From Hymenobacter metallicola (GTDB lineage Bacteria; Bacteroidota; Bacteroidia; Cytophagales; Hymenobacteraceae), in NCBI RefSeq assembly GCF_004745645.1, contig NZ_SRMB01000005.1, forward strand, positions 310,001 through 374,000: a stretch of DNA of 64,000 bases, written 5' to 3'. This document shows positions 16,937 to 26,048 of the stretch, in pieces. The position numbers were made by a program, and so were the translations under genes. The notes under the pieces are model-generated. The model was not told the origin of the DNA and searched no databases. It worked only from the letters and a program-made list of their open reading frames with translations. Within the stretch, counting starts at the first letter, position 1, and every line of letters begins with the position of its first letter.

Positions 16937-18964
16937 ATGGCAGTAGAAGTAGTTGACAACTTCGATTGGGACAACGTCGGAGCTTCGCAGTTTGGTGGTA
17001 ACTATACCGCCGACCAGCGCGCCGAGATGGAAAAAATGTACGGCGACACGCTGACGACCGTCCAGGAAGAAGAAGTGGTAAAAGGTACCGTAGTTGGTAT
17101 CACCGACCGCGACGTTATCCTGAACATCGGCTTTAAGTCGGACGGCCTCGTGCCCCTGTCGGAATTCCGCGACCTGACCGACCTCAAAATCGGTGACCAG
17201 GTAGAGGTATTCATCGAAGACCAGGAAGACTCAAACGGCCAGCTGATCCTGTCACGCAAGAAGGCGAAGATCAAGCAGGCTTGGAAGTCGATTTACGACG
17301 CTCTGGAGAATGACACCATTCTCGAAGGCGTAGTAAAGCGTCGGACCAAAGGTGGTCTGATCATGGATCTGGACGGCGTAGAGGCCTTCCTGCCCGGCTC
17401 GCAAATTGACGTGAAGCCTATCCGTGACTTCGACATTTATGTCGGCCGTCGTATGGAAGTGAAGGTTGTGAAAATCAACGCCGCTTTCGACAACGTAGTA
17501 GTATCGCACAAAGTCCTGATCGAGAAAGACCTCGAGAAGCAGCGCGAAGCTATCCTCAACAACCTGGAGAAAGGCCAGATCCTCGAGGGCGTTATCAAGA
17601 ACATGACCAACTTCGGTGTGTTCATCGACCTGGGTGGTGTCGACGGTCTGCTGCACATCACGGACATCTCGTGGGGCCGCATCGCGCACCCTTCGGAGGT
17701 TCTGCAGCTCGACCAGAAACTCAACGTGGTTGTTCTGGACTTCGACGAAGCCAAGAAGCGTATCTCGCTCGGCCTGAAGCAGCTGACTCCCCACCCATGG
17801 GATTCGCTCGTCGCCGAAATGGGCGTAGGCTCGAAGGTGAAAGGCCGTATCGTGAACGTAGCTGATTACGGCGCGTTCATGGAAATCATCCCCGGCGTTG
17901 AAGGTCTGATCCACGTTTCGGAAATGAGCTGGAGCCAGCACCTGCGCAACCCGCAGGACTTCATCAAGCAGGGCGACGTAGTGGAGGCTCAGATCCTGAC
18001 CCTCGACCGCGAAGACCGCAAGATGAGCCTGGGCATCAAGCAACTGACCGAAGACCCATGGACCCGCGCTGACTTCGGCACGAAGTACGCCGTAGGTTCT
18101 AAGCACAACGGTCTGGTGCGCAACCTGACCAACTTCGGCCTGTTCGTAGAGCTGGAAGAAGGCGTTGATGGCCTCGTGCACGTTTCCGACCTGTCGTGGA
18201 CCAAGAAGATCAAGCACCCCTCCGAAATGGTGAAGGTGGGCGACCGTCTGGACGTGCAGGTACTGGAGCTCGACGTAGCCAACCGTCGTCTGGCCCTGGG
18301 CCACAAGCAGCTGGAAGAAAACCCCTGGGATACGTTCCAGACGGTGTTCACCCCCGGCTCGGTGCACAAGGCTACCATCACCGAGAAAAACGACCGGGGT
18401 GCCGTGCTCGAGCTGCCTTACGGCATCGAGGGCTTCGCTTACCCCAAGTCGCTGCAGAAAGAAGACGGCTCGCAGGCTGAGAACGGCGAATCGCTGGACT
18501 TCCGCGTAGTGGAATTCTCGAAGGATGACCGTCGGATCGTACTGTCGCACACGGCTGCTTACAACCAGCAGGCCGAAGAGGATAGCCGCGCTTCGAAATT
18601 CGCCAAGAAGAAGCCCGCCGGCGGTGCCGGTGCTGCTGCTCAGGGCGAAGGCAAGCTGAGCGACCTCAAGAAGCCCGCCGCTGGCGAGAAGTCGACCCTG
18701 GGTGACCTGGACGCTCTGTCGGCGCTGCGCGACAAGATGATGGGTACCGAGCGTCAGGCTGGCGAGCAGAAGCTGCAGGCTTCGGCCGAGGCCAAGGCTC
18801 CCGCCGCTGAGGCTCCTGCCGAAGGCGGTATCCTGGCTGCCGTAACTGGTGCTGCTTCGGCCGCGCTGGACAAGGTGACCGAGGTTGCCGGCGACGTAGT
18901 TGACACGGTGAAGCACGCTCTGTCGAACGATGACGCTGACCAGAAAGACGAAGAGAAAGCCTAA
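16937..18964 (+). CDS. rpsA: 30S ribosomal protein S1
   Basis: Binds mRNA on the small subunit and helps initiation. The 675-residue protein carries six S1/OB repeats beginning near residues 48, 129, 216, 300, 389 and 476, with signatures such as NMTNFGVFIDLGGVDGLLHI and NLTNFGLFVELEEGVDGLVH; repeats 2 and 6 are the most diverged. After about residue 550 a tail of some 120 residues rich in Ala, Lys, Glu and Gly follows, with no S1 motif. Codon use is strongly biased to C-ending codons, as expected of a highly expressed gene. ATG at 16937 (MAVEVVDNFDWDN) sits behind the leader hairpins; the longer in-frame opening upstream runs through the promoter. Confidence 0.96.
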   Translation: MAVEVVDNFDWDNVGASQFGGNYTADQRAEMEKMYGDTLTTVQEEEVVKGTVVGITDRDVILNIGFKSDGLVPLSEFRDLTDLKIGDQVEVFIEDQEDSNGQLILSRKKAKIKQAWKSIYDALENDTILEGVVKRRTKGGLIMDLDGVEAFLPGSQIDVKPIRDFDIYVGRRMEVKVVKINAAFDNVVVSHKVLIEKDLEKQREAILNNLEKGQILEGVIKNMTNFGVFIDLGGVDGLLHITDISWGRIAHPSEVLQLDQKLNVVVLDFDEAKKRISLGLKQLTPHPWDSLVAEMGVGSKVKGRIVNVADYGAFMEIIPGVEGLIHVSEMSWSQHLRNPQDFIKQGDVVEAQILTLDREDRKMSLGIKQLTEDPWTRADFGTKYAVGSKHNGLVRNLTNFGLFVELEEGVDGLVHVSDLSWTKKIKHPSEMVKVGDRLDVQVLELDVANRRLALGHKQLEENPWDTFQTVFTPGSVHKATITEKNDRGAVLELPYGIEGFAYPKSLQKEDGSQAENGESLDFRVVEFSKDDRRIVLSHTAAYNQQAEEDSRASKFAKKKPAGGAGAAAQGEGKLSDLKKPAAGEKSTLGDLDALSALRDKMMGTERQAGEQKLQASAEAKAPAAEAPAEGGILAAVTGAASAALDKVTEVAGDVVDTVKHALSNDDADQKDEEKA

Positions 18965-18990
18965 GCTTGCTTGAAGTCGAAAATAGAAGA

Positions 18991-19018
18991 GGCCCTGGAG
19001 TAATCCAGGGCCTTTTTT
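18991..19018 (+). terminator. Intrinsic terminator after rpsA
   Basis: GGCCCTGGA, a 4-nt loop, TCCAGGGCC, then TTTTTT, about 25 bases after the rpsA stop. Confidence 0.92.
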
Positions 19019-19132
19019 ATGGATTGCCGCCGCCCAGTTCGTGCGGCGCTTACACCCAGTAGCTGCCCACATATTTCTTCTGCCAGAAAGCCAACGGATT
19101 AAGCCTAGCGGGAACGAAAAACACCCGGTTGA

Positions 19133-19163
19133 TTTGGAAAAGGAAGAATATGCCGTAGCTTTG
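19133..19163 (+). promoter_or_regulatory. Consensus Bacteroidota promoter for tRNA-Cys
   Basis: TTTG at 19133-19136, a 19-base spacer, then TAGCTTTG at 19156-19163. It matches the -33 TTTG / -7 TAnnTTTG consensus exactly, with the mature tRNA starting 18 bases downstream. Confidence 0.75.
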
Positions 19164-19180
19164 CAACCCAATCCACACCC

Positions 19181-19251
19181 GGTGACGTGACCGAGTGGCT
19201 AGGTAGAGGTCTGCAAAACCTCCTACAGCGGTTCGAATCCGCTCGTCACCT
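19181..19251 (+). tRNA. tRNA-Cys (GCA)
   Basis: A 71-base cloverleaf: acceptor GGTGACG / CGTCACC with discriminator T, short D-arm ACC/GGT, anticodon stem GAGGT / ACCTC around loop CTGCAAA (anticodon GCA at 19213-19215), variable CTAC, and T-arm AGCGG-TTCGAAT-CCGCT. CCA is not encoded. All stems are fully paired. Confidence 0.97.
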
Positions 19252-19284
19252 CTCTTTTTAGTTCCTGTTTTCAGTAGCTCTGTA

Positions 19285-19316
19285 CCCCGGTCGATTAGCC
19301 CCGACCGGGGTTTTTT
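19285..19316 (+). terminator. Intrinsic terminator after tRNA-Cys
   Basis: CCCCGGTCG, an 8-nt loop, CGACCGGGG followed by TTTTTT, 33 bases after the tRNA. Confidence 0.92.
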
Positions 19317-19519
19317 GCTTTTAATTCCGGGCATATAGTAATCTATCCATATTTTTTGCCGGGATTTATACGGATGATGGGTAGTTGATTCGCTGAAACT
19401 GAATCAGTTTGTGGGCAATGCGTAAAAACAGGGCGAAGCCAGGTATCCTAAACTATAATCCCTACATTTCATTTCCGCGTAAGAACGCGCACCTACCTAT
19501 TCCTTTCTGCCATTCCCCT

Positions 19520-22159
19520 ATGAAAATCATTGATCTTCGCACAATGCGCGGTCCGAGCTACTGGTCTGTAAAACATTACAAGCTGATTGTAATGAAGGTA
19601 GACTTGGAAGATCAGGCAGATGCATGGTCAAATACTTTTCCCGCACTGGCTGAGCAGTTGCCCGCTCTCCTGCCGGAATTAGACCATTATCTGCCTTCGG
19701 ACACAGAAAAGTCTCAGCAGAAACATCCCCCCCTGACAGCCGAGCAGCTTCAGGATGGCGAGCCGCTGGGCCATGTTATTCAACATGTGGCGCTGGCGCT
19801 GCAGCGTATGGCGGGTATGCCAGTGTTTTGGGGCAAATCGTATCCGGCCCACCAGCCCGGGGTGGAGTTCGTCGTGTTCTGCTACCAAGAGGAGCGGGCC
19901 GGCCGCGTAGCCGCCGAAGCCGCCGTGCAGCTGGTAAACGACTTATGCCAGGGCAAAACCGTGGAAGTCCAGCAGATTGTGGACGAGCTGCACGAGATTC
20001 GCGAAGACGAGTTTGTCGGGCCCAGCACGTGGAGCATCGTCTCGGAAGCGGCATCCCGCAACATTCCCTACATTCAGCTCAAGAACAGCAATATCATTCA
20101 ACTGGGCTACGGAGTCAACCAGAAGCGTATCTGGGCCACAACGACCAGCTATACCTCGCATGCCGGGGTAGAGGTGGCGGGCAATAAGAACCGCACCAAG
20201 GCCATGCTGAAAGACTCCGGGGTGCCGGTGCCCACGGGTACCACCGTGTATTCGGAAGCGGGCCTACGGGATGCCGTGGAGGATTTGGGTTACCCAATCG
20301 TGACCAAGCCGCTGGACGGTAACCATGGCAAGGGGGCTACCATTCGCATCACCAATTGGGAAGATGCGCTGGAAGGCCTGAAAGCGGCCCAGGTGTACTC
20401 ACGAGCCGTTATTGTTGAGCAGTTCATCGAAGGCGACGACCACCGCCTGCTGGTTGTGAACGGCAAGCTCATTGCCGCCGCCAAACGGACTCCGGCTGCT
20501 GTTACCGGCAACGGGACCAACACCATTCAAGAGCTGATTGATGAAGTCAACAAGGACCCCCGCCGCGGTATTGGCCACGAAAAGGTCCTGACCAGCATCA
20601 AGGCTGACCAGCATACGCTCGATATTCTCAAGGCCCAGGATCTGACCCTGGAATCGGTGCTGCCGGCTGGGACACAGCTTTACCTGAAAAGCACGGCCAA
20701 CATCAGCACCGGTGGTACGGCCACCGATGTAACCGACTTGGTGCACCCCTACAACGTATTGCTGGCACAGCGTGTCGCTGGTATAGTAGGCCTCGACATC
20801 TGCGGCATCGACGTACTAACCTCCGACATTGCCATTCCCTTAAACGAGACGCGCGGTGCCGTTATTGAGGTTAATGCTGCGCCGGGTTTCCGGATGCATA
20901 TTTCTCCGGCTGATGGTCTGCCCCGCAACGTAGCCGAGCCGGTTGTCGACATGCTGTTTCCGCCCGGAGTAAACGCCCGCATCCCAATCTTCGCCGTAAC
21001 CGGTACTAACGGCAAAACCACCACCACACTGCTGCTTTCGCACATCGTAGCCTCGCAAGGCTATAAGGTAGGCCATACCACCACCAGCGGCATTTTCATT
21101 CAGGGCGTGCAGCTGCAGAGCGGCGACTGCACCGGTGGGCAAAGCGCCGAGTTTGTGCTGAAAGACCCCACAGTAAACTTTGCCGTGCTGGAAACCGCCC
21201 GGGGCGGGATGCTCCGCTCGGGTCTGGGTTTTCACACCTGCGACGTAGCCGTGGTAACCAACGTGGCAGCCGACCACTTAGGCATGCGCGACATCTATAC
21301 CGTCGAGGAAATGGCGCAGGTGAAAGGGGTGCTGCCCCGGACGGTGCGCAAAAACGGCTGGGCCGTGCTGAATGCTGACGACGACCTGGTATATGCCATG
21401 CGCGAGAAGCTGGAATGCCGGGTGGCCTTGTTCAGCATGAATGAGCATAGCTCCCGCATTCGGGAGCACGCTGAAAATGGAGGGTTGGCCGCCGTGTACG
21501 AAGAAGGCTACATCACCATTTATAAAAACAGCTATAAGCTGCGCATCGGCCGGGCCGCGGAGTTTCCCATTACTTTCGGAGGCCGCGCTACCTTCAACAT
21601 TGAAAATGCCTTGGCAGCAGCGCTGGCCTGCTATTGCTACGGCTTCGACAAGGACGACATCAAGCAAGCCCTGCGCACCTTCGTGCCCTCGGCGGCCAAA
21701 ACACCGGGCCGGATGAATGTCTACAAGTTTCCCACTTTTGAGGTTATCGTCGACTACGCGCACAACACGCACGGTATCGAGAAATTCGCCGAATTTCTGA
21801 ATGCTACCGAGGCCACGCATAAGGTAGGCGTGGTATCGGGCCTGGGAGACCGGCGCGACGAAGACACGCTGAGCTTCTCGCGCGTGGCGGGTAAGATCTT
21901 CGACGAAGTTGTGCTGCGGCAGGACCGTGACCTGCGCGGCAAGACCAAAGAGGAGCTTAAGGAGATTATGACCCGTGGTCTGCGTCTGGATAAGCCCGAG
22001 CTGCCCATTACCTACATCGAAGACGAAATGGACGCCATTGACCACGTCTTAAACACCGCCAAGCCGGGCTCAGTAGTGGTGCTCTTTACCGAGAACATCA
22101 AAGCTACCCTGCAGAAGCTGGACGAGTTCGAGTCGCGCATTCCGGTGCTGGCTTCGTAG
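19520..22159 (+). CDS. cphA: Cyanophycin synthetase
   Basis: Polymerises aspartate and arginine into cyanophycin, a nitrogen and carbon reserve, in the cytoplasm. The 879-residue length matches the family. The N-terminal recognition domain starts MKIIDLRTMRGPSYWSV; a central ATP-grasp domain (about 215-480) shows NKNRTKAMLKDSGVPVP, GNHGKGATIRI and VEQFIEGDDHRLLV with IEVNAAPGFRMH; the Mur-ligase-like domain has the P-loop GTNGKTTTT at about 493-501, LETARGGMLRSG and VVDYAHNTHGIE. ATG at 19520 matches the family start; an upstream frame adds 37 unrelated residues. Cyanophycinase (cphB) is usually adjacent but is not present here. The short palindrome TGATTC-N9-GAATCA at 19386-19406 could be an operator (weak). 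Confidence 0.94.
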   Translation: MKIIDLRTMRGPSYWSVKHYKLIVMKVDLEDQADAWSNTFPALAEQLPALLPELDHYLPSDTEKSQQKHPPLTAEQLQDGEPLGHVIQHVALALQRMAGMPVFWGKSYPAHQPGVEFVVFCYQEERAGRVAAEAAVQLVNDLCQGKTVEVQQIVDELHEIREDEFVGPSTWSIVSEAASRNIPYIQLKNSNIIQLGYGVNQKRIWATTTSYTSHAGVEVAGNKNRTKAMLKDSGVPVPTGTTVYSEAGLRDAVEDLGYPIVTKPLDGNHGKGATIRITNWEDALEGLKAAQVYSRAVIVEQFIEGDDHRLLVVNGKLIAAAKRTPAAVTGNGTNTIQELIDEVNKDPRRGIGHEKVLTSIKADQHTLDILKAQDLTLESVLPAGTQLYLKSTANISTGGTATDVTDLVHPYNVLLAQRVAGIVGLDICGIDVLTSDIAIPLNETRGAVIEVNAAPGFRMHISPADGLPRNVAEPVVDMLFPPGVNARIPIFAVTGTNGKTTTTLLLSHIVASQGYKVGHTTTSGIFIQGVQLQSGDCTGGQSAEFVLKDPTVNFAVLETARGGMLRSGLGFHTCDVAVVTNVAADHLGMRDIYTVEEMAQVKGVLPRTVRKNGWAVLNADDDLVYAMREKLECRVALFSMNEHSSRIREHAENGGLAAVYEEGYITIYKNSYKLRIGRAAEFPITFGGRATFNIENALAAALACYCYGFDKDDIKQALRTFVPSAAKTPGRMNVYKFPTFEVIVDYAHNTHGIEKFAEFLNATEATHKVGVVSGLGDRRDEDTLSFSRVAGKIFDEVVLRQDRDLRGKTKEELKEIMTRGLRLDKPELPITYIEDEMDAIDHVLNTAKPGSVVVLFTENIKATLQKLDEFESRIPVLAS

Positions 22160-22175
22160 AACGTTAAAGCAACCC

Positions 22176-22213
22176 AACAAAAAAGCCCGGCTAGTCAGCC
22201 GGGCTTTTTTGTT
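22176..22213. terminator. Bidirectional terminator, cphA and convergent gene
   Basis: A perfect 17-bp stem (AACAAAAAAGCCCGGCT and its complement) around the 4-nt loop AGTC. It gives a U-run in each direction and separates the convergent cphA and 22232-23179. Confidence 0.92.
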
Positions 22214-22231
22214 GAAGGCAGGTCGGGAAAC

Positions 22232-23179
22232 TTACTTCAACGTAAAGGTCGATTTGCCAATCATAACCCCGCCGGAGTAAAGTTCTACCGTGTGCAGGCC
22301 CGTTTTGTAGGGCGCTCCTTTGGCATAAACAAACTGCACAGGCTGGCGGGTGTTGTCAAATACGATGTCCTGCTTGGCCGTGTAAAAAGCTTCCGAGCCG
22401 TCAATCATGAAAGTGCCGCCGCCGGTGCTCAGATTGTACAGCGCAGCCCCATCCGGCTCGATCAGGCGCATCATGATTTCCTTGGTTTCCTTTGGCGACA
22501 CGTCGTTGCGGCCCAGGTTGAAAGTTACTTTCACTTTCTCCACGCGCTTAGCCCGGAACTCGTTGTCGTCGTCGTCCTTTTCCTTGTTGCGGGCATTGAT
22601 AACACCCACGCGGATATTCTCAGCCAGTAGGCGGGAGGCAATGCTCACCTTTTCGGCCAGCTCCTGGTTCGAGCGCACCACCGTCGTGATGGTGTCCGTC
22701 AGGCGGTTCTGCCGCTCTTTCAGCGTAGTGGTCTCCGTATACAGCGCTTCGTTGTCGCTCTTCAGCTGCGCAATTTCTTCGTCTTTCTTTCGCAGCTGGT
22801 TTTCAAAATTAGCCGCCCGTTGCTTGAAGCGGCGCTGCTCGGCAATGGAGAAGCTACCCGCTTTAAAGGAACGCAGCTTGAGCAAGTCGGCATTGATGGC
22901 CGCAATTTTAGCTTCCAGTGAGTCGTTGGCCAGTCCCATGCCCTGCACTTCCTGGCTTTGCCGCTCGAAGTCGGCTTTCAATGCCTCGTACTGCTTGATC
23001 TGCTCTTCCAGCTTCGAATCCTTTACTTTCAGGTCAGCCGTGAGTTGTTCATTCTGTTTGCCCTTCTGCTGGTTCATGTAGAACAGCACGCCGTTGATGC
23101 CTAGCAGGACCAGGATAAGGGCCACGATCAGTAGGACACGGTTGTTGTTCTTTGGCTCGGTGCTTTGGTTTTGTTCCAT
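22232..23179 (-). CDS. Membrane-anchored coiled-coil protein
   Basis: A 315-residue protein of unknown function. A short polar N-terminus is followed by one transmembrane helix (about 15-35, VLLIVALILVLLGINGVLFYM), then a long coiled coil (about 38-185) rich in Lys, Glu, Gln and Leu heptads, and a compact beta-rich C-terminal domain (about 205-315) with VKVTFNLGRNDVSPKETKEI and GLHTVELYSGGVMIGKSTF. The architecture resembles envelope scaffold proteins common in Bacteroidota; no enzyme motif is visible. ATG at 23179 is used rather than an upstream alternative that would overlap the promoter. Confidence 0.8.
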   Translation of the reverse strand: MEQNQSTEPKNNNRVLLIVALILVLLGINGVLFYMNQQKGKQNEQLTADLKVKDSKLEEQIKQYEALKADFERQSQEVQGMGLANDSLEAKIAAINADLLKLRSFKAGSFSIAEQRRFKQRAANFENQLRKKDEEIAQLKSDNEALYTETTTLKERQNRLTDTITTVVRSNQELAEKVSIASRLLAENIRVGVINARNKEKDDDDNEFRAKRVEKVKVTFNLGRNDVSPKETKEIMMRLIEPDGAALYNLSTGGGTFMIDGSEAFYTAKQDIVFDNTRQPVQFVYAKGAPYKTGLHTVELYSGGVMIGKSTFTLK

Positions 23180-23235
23180 TGCGGAGGGGGTTAAATGAGG
23201 CCCGGACTGTTCGGGCGGTGGGTTACCTTTATGCA

Positions 23236-23265
23236 CAAAAATAAAGGGATTGCCTACCTAGGCAA
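23236..23265 (-). promoter_or_regulatory. Candidate promoter for the coiled-coil gene
   Basis: On the minus strand TTG (23263-23265), a 19-base spacer, then TATTTTTG (23236-23243), an exact -7 match, about 57 bases before the ATG. Confidence 0.55.
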
Positions 23266-23291
23266 GTTTCGCGAGTAAATACTCCATCCGT

Positions 23292-23894
23292 ATGCAATCA
23301 GATGTAGAGCTTGATGCCAATTATTGGAATGCACGCTACGTGGCGGGGCAAACCGGATGGGACGCTGGCGCCATAACGCCGCCCCTGCGGGATTATTTTG
23401 ACCAGCTGAGCCTGCCACGGACTAGTAAAATTCTTATTCCGGGGGCCGGGCGGGGCTATGAGGCTGAATATCTGCATACTGCAGGCTACAACAATGTTTT
23501 CGTGGCTGATATAGCTCCCGAAGCCTTACGGGACCTGCAACAACGGGTTCCGGATTTTCCGGCTGAACACCTCTTGGAACAGGATTTTTTTACGCTGCCT
23601 GCCGATTCCGCCTACGATTTGATCGTGGAGCAAACCTTTTTCTGCGCCCTCAACCCGAGCCTGCGGCCGACTTACGCCCAGCAATGCGCCGCCCTGCTGC
23701 GCTCCGGTGGCACCCTCATGGGCCTGCTGTTCGACACAGTGTTCAGCCAGCCGGGTCCGCCCTTTGGTGGCAGCCGGGCCGAATATGAATCGTATTTTGC
23801 GCCGTATTTCGACTTTGTACACTTCAGCTCCGCCCACAATTCTATTCCGCCCCGGCAAGGGCGGGAGTTGTTTATGTGTTTGAAGAAGAAATGA
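23292..23894 (+). CDS. TPMT-family SAM-dependent methyltransferase
   Basis: A 200-residue class I methyltransferase of the thiopurine S-methyltransferase family, which in bacteria methylates thiol, selenium, tellurium or halide compounds. Family marks are YWNARYVAGQTGWDAGAITPP at the N-terminus, the SAM motif ILIPGAGRGYEAEYL (about 47-61), VADIAPEAL, DLIVEQTFFCALNP and LMGLLF. The natural substrate cannot be told from sequence. A small membrane-protein gene follows after 7 bases, so the two are probably co-transcribed. Confidence 0.9.
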   Translation: MQSDVELDANYWNARYVAGQTGWDAGAITPPLRDYFDQLSLPRTSKILIPGAGRGYEAEYLHTAGYNNVFVADIAPEALRDLQQRVPDFPAEHLLEQDFFTLPADSAYDLIVEQTFFCALNPSLRPTYAQQCAALLRSGGTLMGLLFDTVFSQPGPPFGGSRAEYESYFAPYFDFVHFSSAHNSIPPRQGRELFMCLKKK

Positions 23895-23901
23895 CAGCTG
23901 C

Positions 23902-24207
23902 ATGAACCGCCCCCAACCTGTCCGTCCCCCGCAATTCATTACCCTCCTCGGTAAGGTGATGAACGTGTTGCTCGCTCTGGTGTGTGCCACCGCTACCATC
24001 TGGGCTGGGCGGTTGTTTATGGTGCGGCAGGGGCTGCCTTACGATGCTGCCGGCCAGTACGTGAATCCGCAAACCGGCATCATTTACGATGATAACATCG
24101 TGCGCGTGGCACTGGGCTTAACGCTCTTGTTTGGCGCTCTGACTTTACTGTTGCTGCTCACGGCGTACAAGCTGTATCGAGCTTCGCCCCGGCGCAAAGC
24201 CCGCTGA
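23902..24207 (+). CDS. Small two-helix membrane protein, unknown function
   Basis: A 101-residue protein with two transmembrane helices (about 15-38 and 71-92) joined by a polar loop containing GLPYDAAGQYVNPQTGIIYDD, and a basic C-terminal end RASPRRKAR. No family recognised. It lies 7 bases after the methyltransferase and 36 bases before kdsA, within what looks like one plus-strand run. Confidence 0.7.
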   Translation: MNRPQPVRPPQFITLLGKVMNVLLALVCATATIWAGRLFMVRQGLPYDAAGQYVNPQTGIIYDDNIVRVALGLTLLFGALTLLLLLTAYKLYRASPRRKAR

Positions 24208-24243
24208 TTTTTCTGAAACCAACATTCCGTGTTTTTTACTTCC

Positions 24244-25068
24244 ATGATAGAATCTCTCGCCACCACGCTGCCCCATTTCCGCAATACCAACTCCGGCCAG
24301 TTTTTTCTGATGGCTGGTCCCTGCGTGATAGAAGGGGAGGATATGGCTTTGCGCATAGCCGAACGGGTCAAGCACATGACCGACAAGCTCCAGATTCCCT
24401 ACATTTTCAAAGGCTCCTACCGCAAAGCCAACCGTAGCCGCCTCGATTCTTTCACGGGCATCGGCGACGAAACGGCCCTGCGCATTTTGCAGAAGGTAGG
24501 GCGGGAAATTGGGGTGCCTACCGTAACCGACATTCACGAGTCGGAGGAGGCCGCCTTAGCCGCCGAGTACGTCGACGTGCTGCAGATTCCGGCCTTTCTG
24601 TGTCGGCAAACCGACTTGCTGGTGGCCGCGGCCAAAACCGGCAAGGTGGTCAACGTGAAAAAAGGACAGTTCCTGAGCGGTGAGTCCATGCAGTTTGCCG
24701 TGGATAAAATTCAGCAGTCGGGCAATGCGCACGTGATTCTCACGGATCGGGGCAACTCCTTCGGCTATTCCGATCTGGTAGTTGACTTTCGCAACCTGCC
24801 CGCTATGCGCAGTTTCGGCGTACCCGTGGTAATGGACGTGACCCACTCCTTGCAGCGCCCCAACCAGGCCAGCGGGGTTACCGGGGGGCAGCCCGCCCTG
24901 ATTGAAACCATTGCCAAAGCGGCTATTGCCGTCGGTGCCGATGGGCTCTTTATCGAAACACACCCGACTCCCGCCACGGCCAAGTCGGACGGGGCCAATA
25001 TGCTGGCCCTGGATCAACTGGAAGACTTGCTGGTAAAGCTGACCCGCGTGCGGGAAGCTGTTCGGTAA
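24244..25068 (+). CDS. kdsA: 3-deoxy-8-phosphooctulonate synthase
   Basis: Condenses phosphoenolpyruvate with arabinose 5-phosphate to make KDO 8-phosphate for the LPS inner core. The 274-residue protein has FFLMAGPCVIEGEDMALRIA, the PEP-binding FKGSYRKANRSR, TVTDIHESEEA, VNVKKGQFLSG, the LTDRGNSFGYSDLVVD block, and VMDVTHSLQRP with FIETHPTPATAKSDGANM. ATG at 24244 (MIESLATTLPHF) is preferred to a GTG 15 bases upstream. Other KDO genes are not in the window. Confidence 0.96.
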   Translation: MIESLATTLPHFRNTNSGQFFLMAGPCVIEGEDMALRIAERVKHMTDKLQIPYIFKGSYRKANRSRLDSFTGIGDETALRILQKVGREIGVPTVTDIHESEEAALAAEYVDVLQIPAFLCRQTDLLVAAAKTGKVVNVKKGQFLSGESMQFAVDKIQQSGNAHVILTDRGNSFGYSDLVVDFRNLPAMRSFGVPVVMDVTHSLQRPNQASGVTGGQPALIETIAKAAIAVGADGLFIETHPTPATAKSDGANMLALDQLEDLLVKLTRVREAVR

Positions 25069-25134
25069 AAGTTGGGTTGTTGGTGAGTGGTTCTGGTTTC
25101 TGTAGAAAAAGCCAAAACCGCTCACCGCTAAGCC

Positions 25135-25965
25135 TTAGGGCGCCAGCTGCTTGACCCGGTTCAGCAGGTTGTCTACTGCATTGTCGAAGCGGAGCGCGAA
25201 GTGCTGCTTGGGCTGGTTCTGGCGAAAAAACACCAAGCCGATAAAGAACAGATCCACCGTCAGGCGCACCTCCGGATGGGCTTTAACGGTTGCCCACGCC
25301 CGTTCCATCTCCGCCGACCAATGGATATCATCCAGCACAAATACGCTGTGGTTGGTGCGGTAGGGCAGGCACTGCTCGAAATACCGCACCGTGGGCTCGT
25401 AGCGGTGGTTACCATCGAAGAATGCAAAGTCCAGCGGGCCGGGCAAAGTGGCTAGAGTTGGAGCCAGAGTCTCGTCCAGGTTGCCTTCAACAAGTTGAAT
25501 GTTCTGGAGCTGCAGCGTCTGAAACGTCTGTTGAGCCACGGCCGCCGTAGCCGGGCAGCCTTCGAAGGTAACAACGCGGGCCCGGGAGTCAGCAGCGGCC
25601 AGATAGGCCGTCGTCAGGCCCAGGGAAGTGCCCAGCTCCAGAATGGTGCGGGGCTGGAAATGATTAACCAAACGGAACAGCAGCTGGCCAAACTGCCGGG
25701 GCTTGGCCGCGGCGTGGGCAATGCTGCGGATGCTGCGCTGCCGGCCGGCGCCGGTGTGGGAGCCGGCCCCAAAGTCGCGCACCGTAATGACCGTGTCGTC
25801 CCGCAGCAACTCCTGCCGCCGCGCCTCAATGGGTTCGTAAGCGGCAAATAGCCCGTCGTGGTTGATAACGTGGGCGTAGAGTCCAAAAACGAACGGGGAA
25901 TGCAACCCATGTGCATTCCCCGAGCGGAATAAAAAGCGGAGGTAACTAAAAGCCTGGAAAAACAA
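25135..25965 (-). CDS. Class I SAM-dependent methyltransferase
   Basis: A 276-residue methyltransferase. The N-terminal FRSGNAHGLHSPFVFGLYAHV is characteristic of a Bacteroidota family. The SAM motif is TILELGTSLGLTTAYLA at about 109-125, followed by VVTFEGCP and FAFFDGNHRYEPTVRYFE, as in O-methyltransferase-like enzymes. Substrate unknown. The codons for GNAHGLHSP contain a perfect 10-bp hairpin (25895-25904 with 25912-25921), near the start of the message. Confidence 0.87.
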   Translation of the reverse strand: MFFQAFSYLRFLFRSGNAHGLHSPFVFGLYAHVINHDGLFAAYEPIEARRQELLRDDTVITVRDFGAGSHTGAGRQRSIRSIAHAAAKPRQFGQLLFRLVNHFQPRTILELGTSLGLTTAYLAAADSRARVVTFEGCPATAAVAQQTFQTLQLQNIQLVEGNLDETLAPTLATLPGPLDFAFFDGNHRYEPTVRYFEQCLPYRTNHSVFVLDDIHWSAEMERAWATVKAHPEVRLTVDLFFIGLVFFRQNQPKQHFALRFDNAVDNLLNRVKQLAP

Positions 25966-26048
25966 GAAGCAGAACGTAGGAGCAGAATAGGAGGGCTCAG
26001 GACTGCTGCGCGTCCCTCGGCGAGCCGGACCCGGGCTGGGAAGCCCGG

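Noticed and set aside
17252..19171. A 639-codon open frame on the minus strand opposite rpsA
   Set aside because: It is antisense to a strongly codon-biased ribosomal gene; GC-rich third positions keep stop codons out of this frame, and the translation shows no domain.
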